64,000 bases of DNA. It comes from Pseudomonas sp. N040 (GTDB taxonomy: Bacteria > Pseudomonadota > Gammaproteobacteria > Pseudomonadales > Pseudomonadaceae). Location: assembly GCF_015637705.1 (NCBI RefSeq), contig NZ_JADOBE010000007.1:62001-126000 (forward strand). The letters are read 5' to 3'. Below, piece by piece: positions 18,267 through 29,800 of the stretch (its first letter is position 1; the number at the start of each line of letters is the position of its first letter). The notes beneath the pieces are model-generated. The model made no database searches. It saw only the letters and a program-made list of their open reading frames with translations, and had not been told where the DNA came from. The translations under genes and the position numbers were made by a program.

Positions 18267-20189
18267 ATGCCAATCATTACCCTTCCTGACGGCAGTCAGC
18301 GTTCATTCGATCATCCAGTGACAGTCGCCGAAGTGGCCCAGTCCATCGGTGCCGGCCTGGCCAAAGCCGCCCTGGCCGGCAAGGTCAACGGCGAACTGGT
18401 CGATACTTCATTTCTCATCGATAGCGATGCGGCCTTGTCAATCATCACCAGCCGTGACGCGGAAGGCGTTGACGTGCTGCGCCACTCCTGTGCGCACCTG
18501 ATGGCGATGGCGGTTCAGGAGCTGTTCCCGGGCACCCAGGTCACCATCGGCCCGGTCATCGAGAATGGCTTCTTCTACGACTTCGACTGCGAAAAGCCGT
18601 TTACCAGCGAAGATCTGGAGAAGATCGAAGCGCGCATGGTCGAGATCGCCAAGGCTGACCTGGCGGTTTCCCGCTCGCTGATGTCGCGCAGCGAGGCCGT
18701 CGCGTTCTTTGAAAAGCTCGGCGAGAAGTACAAGGTCGAGATCATCGAGTCGATTCCCGGTGATGAACAGCTGTCCTTCTACCGGCAGGGCGACTTCATC
18801 GACCTCTGTCGCGGCCCGCACGTGCCGTCCACCGGCAAGCTGCAGGCATTCAAATTGATGAAGGTCGCCGGCGCCTACTGGCGCGGCGACTCGAAGAACA
18901 AGATGCTGCAGCGCATCTACGGCACCTGCTGGGGCAGCAAGCAGGACCTGAAGGACCACCTGCACCGCCTGGAAGAGGCCGAGAAGCGCGACCACCGCAA
19001 GCTGGGCAAGCGCCTCGACCTGTTCCATACGCAGGAAGAAGCGCCGGGCATGGTGTTCTGGCATCCCGATGGCTGGACGCTGTATCAGGTGCTCGAGCAG
19101 TACATGCGCAAAGTGCAGCGCGAGCGCGGCTACCTGGAGATCAAGACCCCGCAGGTGGTTGATCGCGCCCTGTGGGAGCGTTCCGGGCACTGGGCCAACT
19201 ATGGCGACATGATGTTCACTACCGAGTCGGAAAGCCGCGACTACGCGGTCAAGCCGATGAATTGCCCGTGCCATATCCAGGTGTTCAACCAGGGCCTGAA
19301 GAGCTACCGCGACCTGCCCATGCGCCTGGCCGAATTCGGCGCCTGCCACCGCAATGAGCCATCGGGCTCGCTGCACGGCATCATGCGCGTGCGTGCCTTC
19401 ACCCAGGACGATGCGCACATCTTCTGTACGGAAGAGCAGATGCAGGCTGAGGCTGCTGCGTTCATCAAGATGACCCTGGACGTGTATGCCGACTTCGGCT
19501 TCCAGGACATCCAGCTCAAGCTGTCGACCCGCCCGGAAAAACGTGTGGGCGCCGATGAGTTGTGGGATCGCGCAGAGGCAGCTCTCGAGGCTGCCCTGGT
19601 CAATGCGAATCTGCCGTTTGACCTGCAGCCGGGCGAGGGCGCGTTTTACGGTCCGAAGATCGAGTTTTCGCTGAAAGACTGCCTCGGCCGAATCTGGCAA
19701 TGCGGAACCCTGCAGCTGGATTTCAACCTGCCGGTGCGCCTGGGCGCGGAATATGTCAGCGAAGACAACAGCCGCAAGCATCCGGTGATGCTGCACCGCG
19801 CGGTGCTGGGTTCGTTCGAGCGTTTCATCGGTGTGCTGATCGAGCACTACGAAGGCGCATTCCCGGCCTGGCTCGCGCCGACGCAGGCGGTGATCCTGAA
19901 TATCACGGACAAACAGGCCGAATTTGCCCGGAAAGTTGAAGATATGCTCAATGAAAGCGGCTTTCGTGCCAAGTCTGACTTGAGAAACGAGAAGATCGGC
20001 TTTAAAATCCGCGAGCATACTTTAGTCAAGGTTCCCTATCTTCTGGTTATTGGAGATCGGGAAGTTGAAATGCAAACCGTCGCCGTGCGCACACGCGAAG
20101 GTGCCGATCTGGGCTCGATGCCCGTCGCACAGTTCGCCGAATTACTGGCGCAGGCGGTTTCCCGGCGTGGTCGCCAAGATTTGGAGTAA
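18267..20189 (+). CDS. thrS: Threonyl-tRNA synthetase
   Basis: Class II synthetase of 640 residues, the usual length. Domains in order: TGS (residues 1-61, [13 protein letters not shown]), editing domain with [11 protein letters not shown] and the [10 protein letters not shown] motif, catalytic core with motif 2 [22 protein letters not shown] split over residues near 360-380, zinc ligands in MNCPCHIQ and later histidines, then the anticodon-binding domain. ATG at 18267 has an extended ribosome site. It is the first gene of the thrS-infC-rpmI-rplT unit and its stop codon abuts the infC start. Confidence 0.97.
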   Translation: MPIITLPDGSQRSFDHPVTVAEVAQSIGAGLAKAALAGKVNGELVDTSFLIDSDAALSIITSRDAEGVDVLRHSCAHLMAMAVQELFPGTQVTIGPVIENGFFYDFDCEKPFTSEDLEKIEARMVEIAKADLAVSRSLMSRSEAVAFFEKLGEKYKVEIIESIPGDEQLSFYRQGDFIDLCRGPHVPSTGKLQAFKLMKVAGAYWRGDSKNKMLQRIYGTCWGSKQDLKDHLHRLEEAEKRDHRKLGKRLDLFHTQEEAPGMVFWHPDGWTLYQVLEQYMRKVQRERGYLEIKTPQVVDRALWERSGHWANYGDMMFTTESESRDYAVKPMNCPCHIQVFNQGLKSYRDLPMRLAEFGACHRNEPSGSLHGIMRVRAFTQDDAHIFCTEEQMQAEAAAFIKMTLDVYADFGFQDIQLKLSTRPEKRVGADELWDRAEAALEAALVNANLPFDLQPGEGAFYGPKIEFSLKDCLGRIWQCGTLQLDFNLPVRLGAEYVSEDNSRKHPVMLHRAVLGSFERFIGVLIEHYEGAFPAWLAPTQAVILNITDKQAEFARKVEDMLNESGFRAKSDLRNEKIGFKIREHTLVKVPYLLVIGDREVEMQTVAVRTREGADLGSMPVAQFAELLAQAVSRRGRQDLE

Positions 20190-20191
20190 TC

Positions 20192-20740
20192 ATTATTAAG
20201 CGTGAAATCAGACAGGATAAAAGAGCAGTACCGAAGCCCCCGATAAACGAGAACATCTCGGCACGTGAGGTTCGGTTGATTGGCGCTGACGGCGAGCAGA
20301 TAGGCATCGTTTCAATTGATGAAGCCCTGCGCATAGCCGAAGAGTCCAAGCTCGACCTGGTGGAAATCTCTGCAGATGCAGTACCACCGGTTTGCCGCAT
20401 CATGGATTACGGCAAGCACTTGTTTGAAAAGAAGAAGCAGGCTGCCATTGCGAAGAAGAACCAGCATCAGCAGCAGATCAAAGAAATCAAGTTTCGACCA
20501 GGGACGGAAGATGGGGACTATCAGGTAAAACTACGCAACCTGATACGTTTCCTTAATGAAGGGGACAAGGCCAAGATTTCGTTAAGATTTCGCGGTCGTG
20601 AGATGGCCCACCAGGAGCTGGGAATGGAGTTGTTGAAGCGGGTTGAAGCTGACCTCGCGGAATACGGCGCCGTTGAACAGCATCCTAAGATGGAAGGACG
20701 CCAACTAATGATGGTCATCGCCCCCAAAAAGCGAAAATAA
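20192..20740 (+). CDS. infC: Translation initiation factor IF-3 (non-AUG start)
   Basis: IF-3 binds the 30S subunit and checks start-codon selection. The product ends in the typical [16 protein letters not shown] and carries [19 protein letters not shown] and [20 protein letters not shown]. There is no usable ATG, GTG or TTG at the expected N-terminus; homologous sequence [11 protein letters not shown] is preceded by ATT at 20192 and again at 20195, three bases after the thrS stop. GGAG at 20183 is suitably spaced. IF-3 genes are known for ATT starts that allow autoregulation. Which of the two ATT codons is used is uncertain. Confidence 0.93.
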   Translation: MIKREIRQDKRAVPKPPINENISAREVRLIGADGEQIGIVSIDEALRIAEESKLDLVEISADAVPPVCRIMDYGKHLFEKKKQAAIAKKNQHQQQIKEIKFRPGTEDGDYQVKLRNLIRFLNEGDKAKISLRFRGREMAHQELGMELLKRVEADLAEYGAVEQHPKMEGRQLMMVIAPKKRK

Positions 20741-20800
20741 CCTCCAGGGCACAGGCAGGCCTTCTGGTTATAGGTAATCACTCAATGCGGAGTAACAAAC

Positions 20801-20995
20801 ATGCCAAAGATGAAAACCAAGAGCGGTGCAGCGAAGCGTTTTCTGAAAACTGCTAACGGCTTCAAGCACAAGCACGCTTTCAAAAGCCACATCCTGACCA
20901 AAATGTCTACCAAGCGTAAGCGTCAACTGCGCGGAAGCACCATGGTGCATCCGTCTGACGTGGCAAAAGTAGATCGCATGATGCGCGTTCGTTAA
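20801..20995 (+). CDS. rpmI: 50S ribosomal protein L35
   Basis: A 64-residue, strongly basic protein with the family start [14 protein letters not shown] and end [11 protein letters not shown]. It lies between infC and rplT as in other proteobacteria. Confidence 0.98.
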   Translation: MPKMKTKSGAAKRFLKTANGFKHKHAFKSHILTKMSTKRKRQLRGSTMVHPSDVAKVDRMMRVR

Positions 20996-21023
20996 TTCGG
21001 TCAAGACTTAGAGGAAATTACTC

Positions 21024-21380
21024 ATGGCTCGTGTAAAGCGTGGCGTTATCGCTCGTGCCCGTCACAAGAAAATCATGAAACTCGCCAAAGGCTACTACGG
21101 CGCACGTTCGCGTGTATTCCGTGTTGCCAAGCAGGCTGTAATCAAGGCAGGCCAATACGCCTACCGTGACCGCCGCCAGCGGAAGCGTCAGTTCCGTGCT
21201 CTGTGGATTGCCCGTATCAATGCGGGTGCGCGTATCAATGGTCTGTCCTACAGCCGTTTGATCGCTGGCCTGAAAAAGGCGTCTATCGAGATCGATCGCA
21301 AGGTTCTGGCCGATCTGGCAGTGAACGAAAAAGCGGCGTTTGCTGCGATTGTCGAGAAAGCTAAGGCCGAACTGGCTTAA
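21024..21380 (+). CDS. rplT: 50S ribosomal protein L20
   Basis: A 118-residue basic protein with [36 protein letters not shown] and [13 protein letters not shown] ribosome site GAGGAAA precedes the start. In E. coli L20 represses its own operon translationally; whether this happens here is not visible from the sequence. Confidence 0.98.
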   Translation: MARVKRGVIARARHKKIMKLAKGYYGARSRVFRVAKQAVIKAGQYAYRDRRQRKRQFRALWIARINAGARINGLSYSRLIAGLKKASIEIDRKVLADLAVNEKAAFAAIVEKAKAELA

Positions 21381-21392
21381 GTCCCCGACAAT

Positions 21393-21458
21393 CACCGGGC
21401 TTGCCCGGTGCTAAACGTCACCAATAGGGGAAGAGCCTTCAAGCTCTTCCCCTATTTT
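21393..21458 (+). terminator. Tandem hairpins between rplT and pheS, the second a terminator/attenuator
   Basis: A first hairpin (CACCGGGC/GCCCGGTG, 21393-21410) is followed by a perfect 14-base-pair stem (AATAGGGGAAGAGC with GCTCTTCCCCTATT, loop CTTCAA) and four T residues. It lies 19 bases before pheS and should reduce read-through from rplT. No leader peptide with a run of Phe codons is visible, unlike E. coli pheM. Confidence 0.8.
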
Positions 21459-21476
21459 CGTATCTGGAGTCTGTAA

Positions 21477-22493
<1,017 letters not shown>

Positions 22494-22532
22494 TCCCGGC
22501 ACGTTACCGAATCGTTCAGGAATACAGAAAAC

Positions 22533-24911
22533 ATGAAATTCAGTGAGCAATGGCTGCGCAGTTGGGTTAACCCGCAGGTTTCAAGTGAAGAGCTGGTCGC
22601 CCGCCTGTCGATGGCCGGGTTGGAAGTGGACAGCGTGACACCGGTTGCGGGCGCCTTCAGCGGCATCGTGGTTGGCGAAATCCTCGCTACCGAGCAGCAT
22701 CCGGACGCCGACAAGCTGCGCGTGTGCCAGGTCAGCAATGGCAGCGAGACCCTGCAGGTGGTCTGCGGTGCGCCCAACGCCCGTCCCGGGATCAAGATTC
22801 CCTTCGCCCTGATCGGTGCCGAATTGCCGGGCGACTTCAAGATCAAGAAGGCCAAGCTGCGCGGCGTCGAGTCCAACGGCATGCTGTGCTCGGCGGCCGA
22901 GCTGCAGATCAGCACCGACAACGACGGCCTGATGGAGCTGGCTGCCGATGCCCCGGTGGGCCAGTGCCTGCGCGACTACCTCGGCCTCAACGATGTCAGC
23001 ATCGAGGTCGACCTCACTCCCAACCGTGGCGACTGCCTGTCGCTGGCCGGCCTGGCCCGCGAAGTCGGCGCGCTGTATGCCGCCCAGGTCTGCCCCCCGC
23101 AAGTAACCGCCGTGCCGGCGACGCATGATGAAGTGCGTCCGGTTGAGGTGCTGGCGCCCAAGGCCTGCCCGCGCTACCTGGGTCGCGTGTTGCGCAATGT
23201 GGACCTGTCCCGGCCGACGCCGTTGTGGATGGTCGAACGCCTGCGCCGCTCCGATATCCGCAGCATTGATGCCGCTGTCGACGTGACCAACTACGTCATG
23301 CTCGAACTCGGCCAGCCGATGCATGCGTTCGATCTAGCCGAAATCAACGGCGGCATTCGCGTGCGCTTGGCCGAGGAGGGCGAGAAGCTGGTCCTGCTCG
23401 ATGGCCAGGAAGCCACCCTGCGGGCCGACACCCTGGTGATCGCCGACCACAGCCGCGCCCTGGCTATCGCCGGCGTGATGGGCGGCGAGCACAGTGGCGT
23501 CAGCGCCAAGACCCGCGACCTGTTCCTTGAAAGCGCCTTCTTCGACACCATCGCGCTGGCCGGCAAGGCGCGCTCCTATGGCTTGCACACCGACTCCTCG
23601 CACCGCTTCGAGCGGGGCGTGGATTTCAATCTGGCGCGTGCAGCCATGGAGCGGGCGACCGCCTTGCTGCTGGAAATCGTCGGTGGCGAACCGGGTCCGG
23701 TGATCGAGACCGTCAGCGCCGCCGACTTGCCAAGCATCCAGCCCGTCACCCTGCGTGCCGAGCGCATCAGCCAGATGCTGGGTATGCAGATGCAGCCGGC
23801 GGAGGTTGAATCCCTGCTTAGCGGGCTGGGCCTCGGCGTCACGGCCGAAAGCGCCGGTCAGTGGCGCGTGGAAGTGCCAAGCCACCGCTTCGACATCAGC
23901 CTGGAAGTCGATCTGATCGAAGAGCTGGGCCGCCTGTACGGTTACAACCGTCTGCCGGTACGCTACCCGCAAGCGCGTCTGGCACCGCAGGCGCGGGCCG
24001 AAGCCCGGGCCGACCTGCCGGCACTGCGCCGCTTGCTGGTCGCCCGCGGTTACCAGGAAGCCATCACTTACAGCTTCATCGACCCCAAACTGTTCGAGCT
24101 GTTCAGCCCGGGCGTGCAGCCCCTGCAACTGGCCAACCCGATCTCGGCCGACATGTCCGCCATGCGCAACTCGCTGTGGCCGGGCCTGATCAAGGCCGTG
24201 CAGCACAACCTCAATCGCCAGCAGACCCGCGTGCGCCTGTTTGAAAGCGGCTTGCGCTTCGTCGGCCAGCTCGACGGCCTCAAGCAGGAGCCGATGATCG
24301 CCGGTGTCGTGACCGGCAGCCGCCTGCTGGAAGGCTGGGCACACGGCAAGGATGCAGTTGATTTCTATGACGCCAAGGCCGACGTGGAAGCCCTGCTGGG
24401 CTTCGCTGGCGCGGCAGCAGCGTTCACCTTTGTGCCCGGCGAGCATCCGGCACTGCATCCCGGCCAGACCGCACGCATCGAGCGGGAAGGGCGGTTGGTC
24501 GGTTTTGTCGGCGCCTTGCATCCGGAACTGGCGAAGAACCTGGACATCAGCCAGCCAGCCTTCCTCTTCGAACTGCTGCTGGCCGAAGTCGAACAAGGCC
24601 GCATGCCGGCGTTCAGCGAACTGTCGCGCTTCCCCGAAGTTCGCCGTGACCTCGCGCTGCTGGTGGACCGCGACACACCGTCGGAGTCGATCCTGCAATG
24701 CATGCGCGACAGCGCAGGCGAGCATTTGACGGACTTAAGGTTGTTTGACGTATATGTCGGTAAAGGTATTGATCCGCTTAGAAAAAGTCTTGCGATCGGC
24801 TTGACCTGGCAGCATTCCTCGCGCACTCTTAATGACGATGAGGTGAATGCAATAACCACGAGCATCCTCACCTCGCTGGAGCAAAGGTTCAACGCCACGT
24901 TAAGGAACTAG
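22533..24911 (+). CDS. pheT: Phenylalanyl-tRNA synthetase beta subunit
   Basis: A 792-residue subunit with the standard order: N-terminal RNA-binding EMAP-like domain (residues about 40-150), B3/B4 editing region with DAAVDVTNYVMLELGQPMHAFD, B5 domain, core, and a C-terminal ferredoxin-fold anticodon-binding domain beginning around FPEVRRDLALLVD. It is followed by ihfA after three bases, with no terminator between. Confidence 0.97.
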   Translation: MKFSEQWLRSWVNPQVSSEELVARLSMAGLEVDSVTPVAGAFSGIVVGEILATEQHPDADKLRVCQVSNGSETLQVVCGAPNARPGIKIPFALIGAELPGDFKIKKAKLRGVESNGMLCSAAELQISTDNDGLMELAADAPVGQCLRDYLGLNDVSIEVDLTPNRGDCLSLAGLAREVGALYAAQVCPPQVTAVPATHDEVRPVEVLAPKACPRYLGRVLRNVDLSRPTPLWMVERLRRSDIRSIDAAVDVTNYVMLELGQPMHAFDLAEINGGIRVRLAEEGEKLVLLDGQEATLRADTLVIADHSRALAIAGVMGGEHSGVSAKTRDLFLESAFFDTIALAGKARSYGLHTDSSHRFERGVDFNLARAAMERATALLLEIVGGEPGPVIETVSAADLPSIQPVTLRAERISQMLGMQMQPAEVESLLSGLGLGVTAESAGQWRVEVPSHRFDISLEVDLIEELGRLYGYNRLPVRYPQARLAPQARAEARADLPALRRLLVARGYQEAITYSFIDPKLFELFSPGVQPLQLANPISADMSAMRNSLWPGLIKAVQHNLNRQQTRVRLFESGLRFVGQLDGLKQEPMIAGVVTGSRLLEGWAHGKDAVDFYDAKADVEALLGFAGAAAAFTFVPGEHPALHPGQTARIEREGRLVGFVGALHPELAKNLDISQPAFLFELLLAEVEQGRMPAFSELSRFPEVRRDLALLVDRDTPSESILQCMRDSAGEHLTDLRLFDVYVGKGIDPLRKSLAIGLTWQHSSRTLNDDEVNAITTSILTSLEQRFNATLRN

Positions 24912-24914
24912 CGT

Positions 24915-25217
24915 ATGGGGGCCCTGACCAAAGCTGAAATGGCTGATCGCCTGTTCGAAGAACTGGGTTTGAACAAGCGCGAAGCCAAAGAGTTGGTTGA
25001 ACTGTTTTTCGAAGAGATCCGCCACGCTCTGCAGCTCAACGAGCAGGTCAAGCTGTCCGGTTTCGGAAACTTTGATCTGCGCGACAAGCGCCAGCGCCCC
25101 GGACGCAACCCCAAGACCGGCGAAGAAATACCCATCACGGCACGCCGTGTGGTGACTTTCCGTCCAGGGCAGAAACTAAAAGCCAGAGTTGAAGCATATG
25201 CTGGAACCCAGCCATAA
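24915..25217 (+). CDS. ihfA: Integration host factor alpha subunit
   Basis: A 100-residue HU/IHF-family DNA-bending protein, one half of IHF. It has [25 protein letters not shown], the beta-arm with the intercalating Pro in [14 protein letters not shown], and [13 protein letters not shown] at the C-terminus. Its 3' end overlaps the MerR-type gene by 20 bases. Confidence 0.97.
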   Translation: MGALTKAEMADRLFEELGLNKREAKELVELFFEEIRHALQLNEQVKLSGFGNFDLRDKRQRPGRNPKTGEEIPITARRVVTFRPGQKLKARVEAYAGTQP

Positions 25218-25554
25218 CGACGAACTGCCGGCAATCCCGGGCAAACGCTACTTCACCATCGGCGAAGTCAGTGAACTCTGCGCGGTAAAACCCCACGTCC
25301 TGCGTTATTGGGAACAGGAGTTCCCGCAGCTCAACCCGGTCAAGCGCCGCGGCAATCGTCGTTACTATCAGCGCCAGGATGTGCTGATGATCCGCCAGAT
25401 CCGCGCACTCCTGTACGACCAGGGCTTCACCATCGGCGGCGCCCGTTTGCGCCTGACCGGCGACGAAGCCAAGGATGACAGCACCCAGTACAAGCAGATG
25501 ATCAAGCAAATGATCGCCGAGCTCGAGGATTTGCTGGTCGTTCTCAAGAAGTAA
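25198..25554 (+). CDS. MerR family transcriptional regulator
   Basis: A 118-residue protein with an N-terminal MerR-type winged helix-turn-helix ([28 protein letters not shown], described in parts, about residues 17-45) and the [19 protein letters not shown] segment, then a short C-terminal helix suited to dimerisation. There are no effector cysteines, so no metal-sensing role can be claimed. ATG at 25198 is inside the end of ihfA, so it is probably cotranslated. The ihfA-merR pairing is conserved in Pseudomonas. Confidence 0.88.
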   Translation: MLEPSHNDELPAIPGKRYFTIGEVSELCAVKPHVLRYWEQEFPQLNPVKRRGNRRYYQRQDVLMIRQIRALLYDQGFTIGGARLRLTGDEAKDDSTQYKQMIKQMIAELEDLLVVLKK

Positions 25555-25572
25555 TGATCGCAGCTAAAAGCT

Positions 25573-25600
25573 TTGACATTTCATAGGCTTATTGTATAGT
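25573..25600 (+). promoter_or_regulatory. Sigma-70 promoter of tRNA-Pro
   Basis: TTGACA (25573-25578), a 16-base spacer and TATAGT (25595-25600). The tRNA begins 50 bases later. Confidence 0.75.
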
Positions 25601-25649
25601 TCCACCCGCTTTCGGCTCGCCGCAAGCACGCTGTAACTGCTGTAACCGT

Positions 25650-25726
25650 CGGGGCGTAGCGCAGCCCGGTAGCGCACTTGCATGGGGTGCAAGGGGTCGA
25701 GTGTTCGAATCACTCCGTCCCGACCA
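25650..25726 (+). tRNA. tRNA-Pro (GGG)
   Basis: A complete 77-base cloverleaf with encoded CCA. Acceptor arms CGGGGCG and CGTCCCG pair (one G-T pair); the anticodon loop ATGGGGT gives GGG; the T-loop is GTTCGAATC. Its 3' end is of the kind used by integrases, and accessory DNA follows it, but I found no second copy of the 3' end further down in the window. Confidence 0.96.
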
Positions 25727-25742
25727 TTTACCTCAATGACTT

Positions 25743-25770
25743 AGGCTGATCAGAAATGATCGGCCTTTTT
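25743..25770 (+). terminator. Rho-independent terminator after tRNA-Pro
   Basis: Ten-base arms AGGCTGATCA and TGATCGGCCT with one G-T pair, followed by five T residues. Confidence 0.85.
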
Positions 25771-25832
25771 CATGCCTGCAACTTGGGGATTAAGTTCTCA
25801 ACTTAGTGAAACTAAGGTATTTACCGACAAGC

Positions 25833-26601
25833 TCATCCCATTGGGCTAAATGCGCTCGCCGCACCACAATATCGATCCCGCAGGATGGCGCTGCTATCCA
25901 TTCGATCAGCATCCCAACGCTCATCCCATGCACGACATTGTTTTTTAAAGAACTGCTTGGCACCTTTCTCGATAATCAATGGAACCCCGCTTGTGGTTAG
26001 CACAGACACTGGTGCTTTCGATCCGGTTGTCCACGACTGTCCAAGCAGCAAGGTATGCGCCTCCACCATCCCACTTATCGACCCAAGATGAATCCCGAAT
26101 TACTTGGCTAGTAGCACGGTTTTTAGCGGGTTTGTTCTCGCGCTGCGTGCGATAGGACGCAAGGTAATCTGCACTGACCATTCCTTGAGCGGCTTCCGTT
26201 TCTCCTGCCGATCTGGGTAGTTCGCCATACCGGCAGCGCACCACACTTTCATCAATTACGTTGCTGGCGCCAAGACAATCTTCAAGTGGGCGTGGCTGGT
26301 TAGGAAATCGCCCCGTGAGGCTTGATGAAGATGGCTCGATACGGTCTGGAACTTTGTATCTGTCTGAATTTGGTTGGATTAATACCTCAGCTGGTCGGAC
26401 TAGGGCGGGGAGACTGAAACTGGTTGCCGGGTAGTATTTATGAAGCAGGTAGGCGGTCAGGCCGAGGACACATGTCACGCTTAGCGTGTTAAGCAGATCA
26501 GATACAGTTATTCCCCTGCGCCGAGGTCCTTGCCTACGTTGACGAATACCATCAGGAGCATCCCCTAAACTGCTCTTGAGCCAATCATCCCTTTTGTTCA
26601 T
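25833..26601 (-). pseudogene. Membrane-anchored hypothetical protein, apparent frameshift near the 3' end
   Basis: I do not recognise a named family. The first frame gives 218 residues with one membrane segment (about residues 38-54, LNTLSVTCVLGLTAYLL) after a basic N-terminus, then a soluble domain with Cys-rich features (EDCLGASNVIDESVVRCRYGELPRS and SVCANHKRGSIDYRE). The frame stops at 25945. In the next frame the sequence continues directly as KGAKQFFKKQCRAWDERWD and ends YCGAASAFSPMG, an ending I have seen in Pseudomonas hypotheticals. Removing one A from the AAA run near 25970 would join them. The cause may be a real mutation or a sequencing error. GC content is lower than in the flanks. 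Confidence 0.6.
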
Positions 26602-26829
26602 GAATATCCTCGGTCAATCCAGTAGTGGAATTGCTCAATCAGGCGCTTTTTTGTGCTGAAGATAACCAGCCCACCACCCGCTGACCAGCATTGCTAGTCA
26701 GGAAGCCTGTATCCCATACCCCGCGCTCAACTGTCTGATCACACACCTGGCGCGCCATGCAGCACATTGCGTAACCTGGGCAGAACCAGTTATTTCGCTG
26801 ATGTGCTGAAGTGAACAAGGATTCGAGTC

Positions 26830-29800
26830 GTGGGGCAAAACGAAAACTATTACGAAAACAATGCTGACTCGTTTTTCACAGACACCATCTCTGTTGATAT
26901 GAGCGAACTGTACACACGCTTTTTAGCCATGGTTGCAGCCGGTGGTCACATCCTTGATGCGGGATGCGGATCAGGCCGTGATGCGAAGGCATTTCTTGAC
27001 CGTGGTTATCGCGTTACTGCTTTTGATGCCTCAGCCTCCTTGGCAAAACTTGCCAGCGAGCACCTTGGCCAGCCAGTCCTAGTCCGCTCTTTTGCTGACG
27101 TTACAGAACTTGCCCTTTACGACGGTATCTGGGCCTGCGCCAGCCTCTTACATGTACCCGGAAAAGATATCCCAGCAGCCCTGTCTGGGCTTTGGGCAGC
27201 GCTCAGACCGGGAGGCGTTTTTTATTGCAGTTTCAAGGTAGGAAGTGGCGAGCGCGACTATCAAGGTCGGCGTTTTACTGATGCTGACGAGGCACAACTA
27301 TCTGCCTGGCTTGAACCATTGCACGGCATGGCGGATTGCCACTTCTGGCGCACGGCTGACCAGCGGCCAGGCCGAACTGATGAGTGGTTGAATGGTTTGA
27401 TCCGTCGCGCACCTTCAGCTCTGGTGACCGGAGGTGAATCCAATCACTTTCTCCCGCAGCTCTGCGCAGCGATCAACACGTCCAGTGAAATTGAACTGGC
27501 CGTGGCGTTCATCAAGAGCACTGGGTTGCGTTTACTGCTTCCCGATTTACTGGCTGCATTGACTGGCAATGGCGAATGCTTCACTGAGCCTGATGTGGAA
27601 ACTGCAGGCTTTAAACCGGCACAGGTACGCATCATCACCAGCGACTATCTGGATGTGACCGACCCAGAGGCTTTGCGACGTTTAATGCTGCTGCAGGAGC
27701 AGGGCGCCGAGGTGCGTGTCTATGAAAGTGCCGGTAGCAGTTTTCACATGAAAGCTTATCTTTTCACGCGCAAAACCGTGGATGGAAAATTGCAAGGCCA
27801 AGCATTTATCGGTTCCAGTAATATCAGCCGGCAGGCGCTGACTGATGGGCTGGAGTGGAATTACCGCATCGACTACCCCAAGGATGCGGGCTTTCTGGAG
27901 GCGCGTAGCCAATTTGAGCAATTATTCGGCCATCCACGCGCCAAGCCACTCACAGATGCATGGATTGACGCCTATGAACAGCGCCGCATCGCACCGCCCA
28001 GAGCGATAGCGCCAGGCAGTAATGAAGTTGAACCGCCACCGCTGCCAACACAGGTTCAAGTAGAGGCACTAAAAGCACTGGCCAGTTCGCGAGAAGAAGG
28101 TTACCAGCGGGGGTTGGTAGTACTGGCAACTGGTCTGGGCAAGACCTGGTTATCGGCTTTTGACGCGCAGCAGTTTGGCGCGCGGCGAGTGCTCTTTGTG
28201 GCCCATCGTGAAGAGATTTTGAACCAAGCCGCTGAAACCTTTCTGCGGATTCGCCCGGGAATCCGGGTTGGCTTCTATCAGGGACAGCAGCGTGATAGTC
28301 AGGTCGATGTGCTCTGTGCTTCGGTGCAGACATTGGGCCGCCTAGCGCACCTGGAGCGCTTTGCCCCGCAGCATTTCGATTACATCGTGGTCGATGAGTT
28401 TCACCACGCCGCCGCACCGACCTATCACCGCCTGCTTAAACATTTCGCGCCGGCCTTTCTGCTTGGCCTGACGGCTACCCCAGATCGTACCGACCAGTCG
28501 GATATTCTTTCGCTTTGCGATGACAATCTGGTCTTCACCAGCAATTTGTTTACCGGTATCGAGAAGGGGTTGCTCGCACCGTTTCATTATTACGGGGTGT
28601 TCGATGAGGATGTCGACTATCAAGAAATCCCTTGGCGTAACGGTCGATTCGATCCTGGCCAGTTGGCCAATAAATTAGCAACCCTGGCTCGCGCGCGGCA
28701 TGTACTGAAATACTTTCATCAGCATGCCCAGCGCAGGACTCTGGCATTTTGCGTCTCGATCCGCCACGCCGAGTTTATGGCCGAACATTTTGCTCGCCAG
28801 GGAATAGCGGCTGTTGCCGTGTATGGGGGCTCCCACAGTTCTCGCGGTGAGGCTCTGGAGCAACTGGCTGATGGCCGCTTGCAGGTGATTTTCTCGGTTG
28901 ATTTATTTAACGAAGGCGTTGATTTACCCGCTATCGATACCGTCATGCTTCTGCGCCCAACCGAATCGAAAATCCTTTTCCTGCAGCAACTGGGCCGTGG
29001 GCTGCGCAAGGCACCCGGCAAGGAGAAGCTGGTAGTGCTGGATTTTATTGGCAATCACCACAGCTTCCTGCACAAGCCCCAAGCCCTGATGGGCCAGAGC
29101 ATGACCCACCATCAATTGGCTGCCTATGCTCGCGATGCTGAGAACCAGCGCTTGGCATTGCCGGATGGCTGCTTCATTAATTATGACTTGCAGTTGATCA
29201 ACTTTCTCAAGGCGCTGGATGGGGAGGGCGTGCAAAAGGATTACCAGGCGCTGCGTGAAGGACTTGGGCGGCGACCGAGCCTGGCGGAGTATTTCCGCTC
29301 AGGCGCCAGCGTTAAAAAAGCCCGTGATCAGTTTGGCGATTGGTTTTCCTTGGTCGATTCCATGGATGACTTGGCTGATGCTGAGCAGACATTGTTGAGC
29401 GCGCAACGCAGTTTTCTGCGCGAACTCGAGACCACGTCCATGAACAAGAGCTACAAAATGGTCCTGCTGGAAGCTTTCCAGGAGCTTGATGGCTGGCGCC
29501 AAGCTCCGACTGTACAGGATTTGGCTGCGCGCTCCTGGCAAGTGCTGCAGCGGCGGCGTCCACTGTTAGCAGACCTGCCTGTTGAGTATCTGCTGGCTGC
29601 CGTTCAGCCCCCACAGGCCTGGTTAAACTACTGGTTGAAAAACCCGATCAAGGCGTGGATTGGTGAAAACTCGGAAGCAGACACCAAAGCGTTTTTTGCC
29701 AAGCAGGCAGAGCATTTTGTGTCTCTGCTCAAGATTGCAGACAGTCAGTGTGAAGTTTTTTCTGAAATGGTGCAGGAGCTGGTGAATTACCGCCTGGCCG

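Noticed and set aside
26830-27430. Reading the methyltransferase domain as a DNA methylase of a restriction-modification system
   Set aside because: There is no NPPY, DPPY or PCQ-type catalytic motif; the sequence is closer to small class I methyltransferases of unknown substrate.
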